11,499 bases of DNA, from contig JAAXQD010000182.1 of NCBI GenBank assembly GCA_012974475.1, positions 1-11,499 on the forward strand, read 5' to 3'. The first letter of the stretch is position 1. Each line of letters begins with the position of its first letter. The stretch comes from Desulfobacterales bacterium (GTDB lineage Bacteria; Desulfobacterota; Desulfobacteria; Desulfobacterales; UBA11574). The translations under genes and the position numbers were made by a program. The notes below the pieces were generated by a model that was not told the origin of the DNA, did not search any database, and saw nothing but the letters and a program-made list of their open reading frames with translations. Below are positions 6,840 to 11,499 of this stretch, in pieces.

Positions 6840-7808
6840 TCAAATTTCATCCGCCAAACGTATAATTTGTGATTTAATATCGGGAAGTGTCGATTCAATG
6901 CTAAACCCGGCAGCAGTGGAATGGCCGCCCCCGCCGAACGAAGATGCGATAACCGCAACATCGATGGTTCCATCGGAACGGAGGCTGACATGAAACCGAT
7001 TGGAATTTTTTGATTTTTCTATACCGGTCCGGTTCTCCTGTATGAGTGCTGCGACTTTAACATCCTTTATGCGTTTTGCATAATTAATAAGACCGTCCAC
7101 ATCTTCAGGCTGCGTATGAGTTTCGTCAAACATCTCCTGGGTCAGTGTCATGATCGACAGTTTTCCGTTTTTTGAAATTTCAATGGAGTCAAGGGCTAGA
7201 TTCAAAAGCTTTATGCGACTCAGTGAATATGCTCCGTATACATGCTGGGCGATGTCGTACGGATCGACGCCCAATTCCACCATTTCTTGGCTGATTGCAA
7301 ACGCCGTTCTGTTTGTATTCGAAAACCGAAATGAACCGGTATCCGCAAGAATGCCGGTATATATTGAAGTGGCAATTGCTCTATCGATGGGGATGTCCAT
7401 CTGTTTTATCAGTTTGTATATGATTTCCGCCGTGGCACATGCAGATGTGTCGATGAGTTGAAGATGGCCGAAACCGGTGTTTGTGATATGGTGATCGATG
7501 TTGGCAATGACCGGTATCCCACTGACCGCGGAAACAGCCGTTCCTATCCGTTGCAGGTTTCCGCAATCAAGGATAACGGCCAGGTCGTAGTCAGGGCTGT
7601 TTATGTGATGTTCGACACGATGAACTTCCGGAAGAAAACGGTACACAGCCGGTATGGGGCTTTCACAGTATAACGTCGTTTTTTTATTCAGTGCGTTCAG
7701 AGAAAGCCCCATGGCCATGAGAGATCCGATGGCATCGCCGTCAGGGTTCATGTGAGTCGCAACTAAAATATGGCTACTTTTCTTTACGTGACGTATGATT
7801 AAATCCAT
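6840..7808 (-). CDS. nrnA: DHH/DHHA1 phosphoesterase, NrnA-like oligoribonuclease / pAp phosphatase
   Basis: NrnA-type enzymes degrade 2-5 nt RNA oligonucleotides to mononucleotides and dephosphorylate pAp to AMP, using Mn2+. The 322-residue protein has the DHH domain motifs THMNPDGDAIGS (18-29, with H19, D23 and D25 as metal ligands), D81 in ILDCG, the DHH triad at 105-107 (NIDHHITN) and D156 in LADTGSFRFSNT. The C-terminal DHHA1 substrate-binding domain ends with GGGGHSTAAGF (292-302). The gene overlaps the end of rbfA by 35 nt, so it is probably coupled to it, and M1 is the only ATG that leaves the N-terminal strand intact. Its place next to pnp fits a role in removing the short remnants that PNPase leaves. 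A 170-nt spacer separates it from truB. Confidence 0.92.
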   Translation of the reverse strand: MDLIIRHVKKSSHILVATHMNPDGDAIGSLMAMGLSLNALNKKTTLYCESPIPAVYRFLPEVHRVEHHINSPDYDLAVILDCGNLQRIGTAVSAVSGIPVIANIDHHITNTGFGHLQLIDTSACATAEIIYKLIKQMDIPIDRAIATSIYTGILADTGSFRFSNTNRTAFAISQEMVELGVDPYDIAQHVYGAYSLSRIKLLNLALDSIEISKNGKLSIMTLTQEMFDETHTQPEDVDGLINYAKRIKDVKVAALIQENRTGIEKSKNSNRFHVSLRSDGTIDVAVIASSFGGGGHSTAAGFSIESTLPDIKSQIIRLADEI

Positions 7809-8154
7809 TATCCGCTTTGACGTCCTTCAGAATTTTATCGATATGTGATCCGTAATCAAAGGATTCATCGTAAAAAAATCTAAGCTCCGGCATATAACGT
7901 AATCCCAGCTGACCGGCCAGCGTACGCTTTACATATCCAATGGCGCTTTTAAATCCTTCAACCGCTTCTTCGGCATTTTTTTTATTGCCGGTTGTCGTGA
8001 AGTAGATCCGAGCAATCCTTAAATCTCGTGACATCTTTACGTCTGTAATGGTCGCGGATTCAAGACGAGGATCTTTAATTCTTTTGAGCAAGACATCAGA
8101 CAGTACTTTATGTATTTGACCGCAAACTCTGTCAGATCGTGCAAATGGTTTCAT
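7774..8154 (-). CDS. rbfA: 30S ribosome-binding factor RbfA
   Basis: RbfA is a single KH-like-domain protein that binds the immature 30S subunit near the 5' end of 16S rRNA and assists late maturation and cold adaptation. In 126 residues the family landmarks are present: the N-terminal RSDRVCGQIHKVLSDVL helix (6-22), RIKDPRL (25-31), the ARIYFT strand (48-53) and LGLRYMPELRFFYDES (83-98). The start ATG overlaps the DUF503 stop as ATGA, and the 3' end overlaps nrnA by 35 nt. It lacks a long C-terminal extension, with only a short charged tail ending SRKEK. Confidence 0.96.
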   Translation of the reverse strand: MKPFARSDRVCGQIHKVLSDVLLKRIKDPRLESATITDVKMSRDLRIARIYFTTTGNKKNAEEAVEGFKSAIGYVKRTLAGQLGLRYMPELRFFYDESFDYGSHIDKILKDVKADNGFNHTSRKEK

Positions 8155-8438
8155 AAATTGATAATTTCCATTTCACTGTCGATGACCTCCGCCAGATTCA
8201 GATCATCCACCAGATTGAAAATTTTGTCTATTTTCGAGTTGATGACCCCTCGATTATTTCCCACCATGGCAAATCCTATTACAGCCCTTTGGTGGATATC
8301 GTTTGATCCAACTTCTGCCACCGAAACATTAAAATGATTGCGCAATTGACCGATAATCGATTTTACAACCTTGCGCTTACCTTTTAAAGAGCGGCAGTCA
8401 TGCAGTCTAAATGTGATGATCCCTAAGCCTGCTACCAT
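8151..8438 (-). CDS. DUF503 (YlxP-like) small protein
   Basis: This 95-residue protein belongs to the DUF503 family, usually found between infB and rbfA as here. The recognisable core is HDCRSLKGKRKVVKSI (13-28), LRNHFNVSVAEV (32-43) and HQRAVIGFAMV (49-59), ending in SEMEIINL. Family members are about 90-100 residues with a ferredoxin-like fold; the biochemical role is not firmly known, but the constant neighbourhood points to ribosome assembly or translation. I chose the ATG at 8438 because the conserved MVAGLGIITF strand begins there. An ATG at 8489 would add 17 residues, and a TTG at 8540 would add 34 residues with no family counterpart. The Shine-Dalgarno is weak for both ATGs. Its stop overlaps the rbfA start (ATGA). 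Confidence 0.88.
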   Translation of the reverse strand: MVAGLGIITFRLHDCRSLKGKRKVVKSIIGQLRNHFNVSVAEVGSNDIHQRAVIGFAMVGNNRGVINSKIDKIFNLVDDLNLAEVIDSEMEIINL

Positions 8439-8600
8439 AATACGCTCACTGTCATCGGAAACGTTTGACACTTTTTCTGGATTGTTCATTACGTCCAATC
8501 CGGAGCCACCGAAGCCAAAAATCACAAAATTTATAAACAAGCTCTATAGCGGCATCTATCCAAAGTTAGCTGCGGAGCAGGGCCCTATGCCCATGGGACG
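8439..8600 (-). other. infB-DUF503 spacer with palindromic clusters
   Basis: This 162-nt gap follows the infB stop (111 nt if the DUF503 gene starts at 8489). It contains, directly after infB, the palindromes CCCATGGG (8590-8597) and AGGGCCCT (8579-8586), then a small CTGC-TCC-GCAG hairpin. There is no U-tract, so it does not look like a terminator. Short G/C stems of this kind may stabilise the infB 3' end or mark an RNA processing site. Confidence 0.35.
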
Positions 8601-11240
8601 CTATTCGAGTTCAGGCCTAATCTCTTCCAAGTAGTAGCATTCGATGACATCGCCAATTTTGATATCATTGTAATTTTTAATTCCGATTCCGCATTCATAG
8701 CCGCTTTGTACTTCTTTGGCGTCGTCTTTGAAATGCCGAAGGGAAGAAACCTTGCCTTCATAAGAAACCACCCAATCTCTCAGGATGCGCGCGAGCTGTC
8801 CCCGCTCAATTTTGCCATCGGTTACATAGCAGCCTGCGATGGTTCCGATTTTGGGGATGTGGAATGTTTCCCGCACTTCAGCTCTGCCCAGGGTCCTTTC
8901 TTCAAAGGTAGACGCCATCATGCCGACGATGGCGTTCTTGATGTCTTTGATGACATTGTAAATGATGTTATAAAATCGTATGTCAACATTTTCTTCACTG
9001 GCCAGCGTCTGGACTTTTGAACTCGGACGGACGTTGAAACCGATAATGATGGCATCGGAAACCGTGGCAAGTGAAATATCCGATTCATTCAGGGCGCCGG
9101 TGGCTGAGTGGATCACACTGATTCGGACTTCCTCGTTGGAAAGTTTTGTCAATGCATCGGTAATGGCCTCGATGGAACCGTGAACGTCGGCCTTTATGAT
9201 GAGGTTCAGGGCTTTGACTTCATTTTCCTGCATCTGTTCATAAAGTTTTTCCAGGCTTAATCTGCTGGTTTTGGCCAGTTCTTTTGATCGTTGCTTCTGA
9301 ACTCGATGGGCACTCACCTGCTTCGCATCTTTCTCGTCTGCCAGGGCAATCAATTCATCTCCGGCGTTGGGAACACCGGAAAGACCGATGATTTCCACCG
9401 GCATTGACGGACCGGCAGACGTCACCTGTTTCCCTCTGTCGTTCAGCAGGGCACGGACTTTACCGTAGTGTATCCCACAAACCACAGAGTCGTGGAGTTT
9501 AACGGTCCCTTGTTTCACCAGGACAGTGGCAACAGGGCCTCTGCCCGCATCCAGCTTGGATTCAACCACGTGGCCCTGGGCCAGGCGGTCCGGGTCGGCT
9601 TTAAGTTCCAAGATTTCAGCCTGGAGGAGCACCATTTCAAGCAGATCGTCGATCCCCCGATTCTCCTTGGCAGAAACCTGGACAAAGATGGTATCGCCCC
9701 CCCAATCTTCCGGCACAAGTCCTACATCGGCAAGTTCACGCAGGACACGCTCGGGATTGGCGTCCGGTTTGTCAATTTTATTGATGGCCACAATGATCGG
9801 CACTCCCGCGACTTTGGCGTGGTTAATCGCTTCCACGGTCTGGGGCATGACGCCGTCGTCGGCGGCAACAACAAGAATCACCAGATCCGTAATCTTGGCG
9901 CCGCGGGATCGCATTTCAGTAAACGCTTCATGCCCCGGCGTATCCAGAAAGACTATCTGCCCTTTATCGGTTACGACATGATAGGCTCCAATATGTTGTG
10001 TAATCCCTCCGGCTTCATTTTCGGTGACTTTGGTTTTTCGGATCACATCGAGAAGCGATGTCTTACCATGATCCACATGTCCCATTATGGTAACCACCGG
10101 CGGTATGGTTATGAGTTTTTCGGGGTCATCCTTTTCAATCTTTAACACCAGGTCCTCTTCAAAAGTGGCTCTTTCCAGTTCATAATCGAATTCTGCCGCA
10201 ACAAGGACAGCGGTATCAAAGTCAATGATTTGATTCACCGTTGCCATAACCCCCAGATCCATAAGTTTTTTAATCATTTCACTGGCTTTTATCCCCATGC
10301 GTTTTGCCAGATCAGACAGGGCGATGGTGTCATCTATTTTTACCCGGCGTTTAATGGCTTTGGGTATGGTTATCAACGGTTTTTGCCTGGTTGCCGTTCC
10401 TTTTCCCTTGGCCATCTTCCGGCCTTTGCGGGTTCGATGCGCTCGGGTGTATAGATCCGCCCCTTCGACAACCTCTTTTTTACGGAAGGAGATCTTCTTT
10501 TTGAAAAACTTTCTATCCCGAGGGCCTTCTCCATCCGGTCGTTCCAGTTTCACCTTCTTTTTTTTGTCTTTTCCAGGCACATCTGTAACGGGTGTTCTGG
10601 TTCCAGGCTTGCCCTTTAATTTTTCAGGTGTGTCTGTCACTTTCGTTTTAAGTCTAGATACCCGGGTTTTTTTGATCTCAGGTGCTTTTTGTTCAGGCGG
10701 CGGCGTTACAGGGAGTTTTATAATTTTTGCCGACGTCTCTTTTGGGAATTTTTTAGGTCGTTTCTTCGGTTTTAACGGCTTGACGACACCTGGTTTTTTA
10801 AGTTTCGGTTCAACCGGTTTTTCGGGTTTCCCTTTCTTTTTTGCAAGGGCGGTAGGTGTAATATTGTCTTCAGAAACATCCACTTTTTTCAGTGGTTTTT
10901 GTTCTGAGAGCGCTTTCATCTCAGGCGCCATTTCAGTGGGTTGATCCGCAATTTCTTTTTCTTCGGGCAGAGAATCCGGTGTTGCATCCGCTTCTACACG
11001 AATAGGCACTTTTTGGACGCGTTTTTTACGTCTCCGGATAATTGTCGGCTTTATGCGCGTTTCTTCTATCTCCTTGGCCGATATCCTAAGAATATTTTTT
11101 TTGATCTTAGCCACTGTCTCGTCATCCAGAGAACTCATATGGCTTTTTACCTGAATGTCCATATTCCGTAACTTTTCGAGCAGCACTTTATTGGTCATGT
11201 TAAGATCCCTGGCAAGTTCATAGGCTCTGATCTTTGCCAT
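8601..11240 (-). CDS. infB: Translation initiation factor IF-2
   Basis: IF-2 is the GTPase that recruits initiator fMet-tRNA to the 30S subunit and promotes subunit joining. The 879-residue protein begins with an IF2_N helical domain (1-52, MAKIRAYELARDLNM start). A long lysine/proline-rich linker follows (about 60-295), then a second IF2_N-like domain (about 302-355). The G domain has GHVDHGKT (387-394), DTPGH (433-437), NKID (487-490) and SAK (523-525). The remaining beta-barrel and C-terminal fMet-tRNA-binding domains run to 879, with the C2 region including GRAEVRETFHIPKIGTIAG. The 879 residues are close to the E. coli IF-2 alpha size, so this is a long-form IF-2. The ATG at 11240 is preceded by a purine-rich GGGGGGATGG. 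Four bases upstream is another ATG out of frame, which leads nowhere. Confidence 0.97.
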   Translation of the reverse strand: MAKIRAYELARDLNMTNKVLLEKLRNMDIQVKSHMSSLDDETVAKIKKNILRISAKEIEETRIKPTIIRRRKKRVQKVPIRVEADATPDSLPEEKEIADQPTEMAPEMKALSEQKPLKKVDVSEDNITPTALAKKKGKPEKPVEPKLKKPGVVKPLKPKKRPKKFPKETSAKIIKLPVTPPPEQKAPEIKKTRVSRLKTKVTDTPEKLKGKPGTRTPVTDVPGKDKKKKVKLERPDGEGPRDRKFFKKKISFRKKEVVEGADLYTRAHRTRKGRKMAKGKGTATRQKPLITIPKAIKRRVKIDDTIALSDLAKRMGIKASEMIKKLMDLGVMATVNQIIDFDTAVLVAAEFDYELERATFEEDLVLKIEKDDPEKLITIPPVVTIMGHVDHGKTSLLDVIRKTKVTENEAGGITQHIGAYHVVTDKGQIVFLDTPGHEAFTEMRSRGAKITDLVILVVAADDGVMPQTVEAINHAKVAGVPIIVAINKIDKPDANPERVLRELADVGLVPEDWGGDTIFVQVSAKENRGIDDLLEMVLLQAEILELKADPDRLAQGHVVESKLDAGRGPVATVLVKQGTVKLHDSVVCGIHYGKVRALLNDRGKQVTSAGPSMPVEIIGLSGVPNAGDELIALADEKDAKQVSAHRVQKQRSKELAKTSRLSLEKLYEQMQENEVKALNLIIKADVHGSIEAITDALTKLSNEEVRISVIHSATGALNESDISLATVSDAIIIGFNVRPSSKVQTLASEENVDIRFYNIIYNVIKDIKNAIVGMMASTFEERTLGRAEVRETFHIPKIGTIAGCYVTDGKIERGQLARILRDWVVSYEGKVSSLRHFKDDAKEVQSGYECGIGIKNYNDIKIGDVIECYYLEEIRPELE

Positions 11241-11261
11241 CCATCCCCCCTATTGTTTAGA

Positions 11262-11300
11262 ATTAAGAGGAAATCCTCGAACGAGGTTTTTCCCCTTAAT
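11262..11300 (-). other. Long hairpin in the nusA-infB spacer
   Basis: On the minus strand the 5' arm ATTAAGGGGAAA (11289-11300) pairs with the 3' arm TTTCCTCTTAAT (11262-11273) over 12 bp, with one G-U pair. A small internal loop follows, then CCTC/GAGG closed by a GTTC tetraloop. No U-tract follows on the minus strand, so a role as intrinsic terminator of nusA is unlikely. It may be an RNase III-type processing site or a stabiliser of the downstream infB message. It ends about 20 nt before the infB start. Confidence 0.6.
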
Positions 11301-11344
11301 CGAATTCTTTTTATTTGCAGTTTTTGTATGCTTTAGCAAGAGCG

Positions 11345-11499
11345 TTATTCTTTCTGATCGATGGGGTCTGATCCCTCATCATCCGACGGTAAGACTTGTC
11401 CGGATATATTTTCGTCATTAATCGATTCTTCTTCAGCGGCGTTAGGCCCATCCGAACCCTCTGAAGTTTCATGGTCATTGTCTTCCTCGTTGGCTAAAG
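11345..11499 (-). CDS. nusA: Transcription termination/antitermination factor NusA, C-terminal end (partial)
   Basis: A frame open from the right edge (first full codon at 11497) ends at TAA 11345-11347. The 50 visible residues are very acidic: LANEEDNDHETSEGSDG begins the fragment and DEGSDPIDQKE ends it. No folded-domain motif is present. The assignment rests on position directly upstream of infB, where nusA is the near-universal neighbour, and on acidic low-complexity tails being common at NusA C-termini. The S1, KH1 and KH2 domains would lie outside the window. Another acidic-tailed gene at this position cannot be excluded from these residues alone. Confidence 0.7.
   Translation of the reverse strand, partial: LANEEDNDHETSEGSDGPNAAEEESINDENISGQVLPSDDEGSDPIDQKE

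Noticed and set aside
6761..6991. 76-codon minus-strand frame overlapping the end of nrnA
   Set aside because: Most of it is an out-of-frame reading of the nrnA DHHA1 region; no family match and no ribosome site.
8151..8540. Longer DUF503 gene starting at TTG 8540
   Set aside because: The family core begins at the ATG at 8438, and the extra N-terminus has no counterpart in typical 90-100 residue members.
9468..10145. Long plus-strand frames opposite infB (also 10297-10944) and opposite pnp (3388-4026)
   Set aside because: They lie antisense to clearly coding genes with intact motifs and have no recognisable domains; shadows of codon usage.
1..11499. CRISPR arrays, tRNA or rRNA genes, prophage or defence genes
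   Set aside because: No regular spaced repeats, no cloverleaf-like segment or rRNA sequence was seen, and every real gene is a housekeeping type.

Overview
This window is a single, almost fully packed minus-strand operon of translation and RNA-metabolism genes. In transcription order (right to left) it reads: 3' end of nusA, infB, a DUF503/YlxP-type gene, rbfA, nrnA (DHH phosphoesterase), truB, rpsO, pnp, an M16 zinc peptidase, dut and a YycJ/WalJ-type metallo-beta-lactamase-fold gene. No real gene was found on the plus strand. The nusA-infB-(ylxP)-rbfA-nrnA-truB-rpsO-pnp order, followed by M16 peptidase and dut, together with the style of the proteins, suggests a Desulfobacterota (former Deltaproteobacteria, Desulfobacterales-like) sulfate-reducer lineage. 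That placement is inference from gene order and sequence feel; no rRNA or other taxonomic marker is present.

Layout: 11345-11499 nusA tail; 11241-11344 spacer with a strong hairpin; 8601-11240 infB; 8439-8600 spacer; 8151-8438 DUF503; 7774-8154 rbfA; 6840-7808 nrnA (overlaps rbfA by 35 nt); 6670-6839 spacer with a terminator-like hairpin just before truB; 5755-6669 truB; 5705-5758 possible 17-codon ORF; 5434-5703 rpsO (TTG start, strong Shine-Dalgarno); 5119-5433 spacer of 315 nt; 3025-5118 pnp; 1749-3023 M16 peptidase; 1288-1752 dut; 468-1286 MBL gene; 1-467 non-coding, holding a small insertion element.

The genes cover transcription elongation/antitermination (NusA), initiation (IF-2), 30S maturation (RbfA, S15), tRNA pseudouridylation (TruB) and RNA decay (PNPase, with NrnA finishing off short oligonucleotides). 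The three downstream genes (peptidase, dUTPase, nuclease-like MBL) are joined by stop/start overlaps or 1-nt gaps, so they are probably co-translated with pnp.

The coding content is ordinary core genome, and I found no novel multi-gene system. The best non-routine signal is in the left spacer: a 164-bp MITE-like element (169-332) with imperfect terminal inverted repeats and an exact 5-bp target duplication (AAGAT). Secondary signals are a possible 17-codon coupling ORF fused by ATGA to truB and ending 1 nt before rpsO, and RNA hairpins in the nusA-infB, nrnA-truB and rpsO-pnp spacers.
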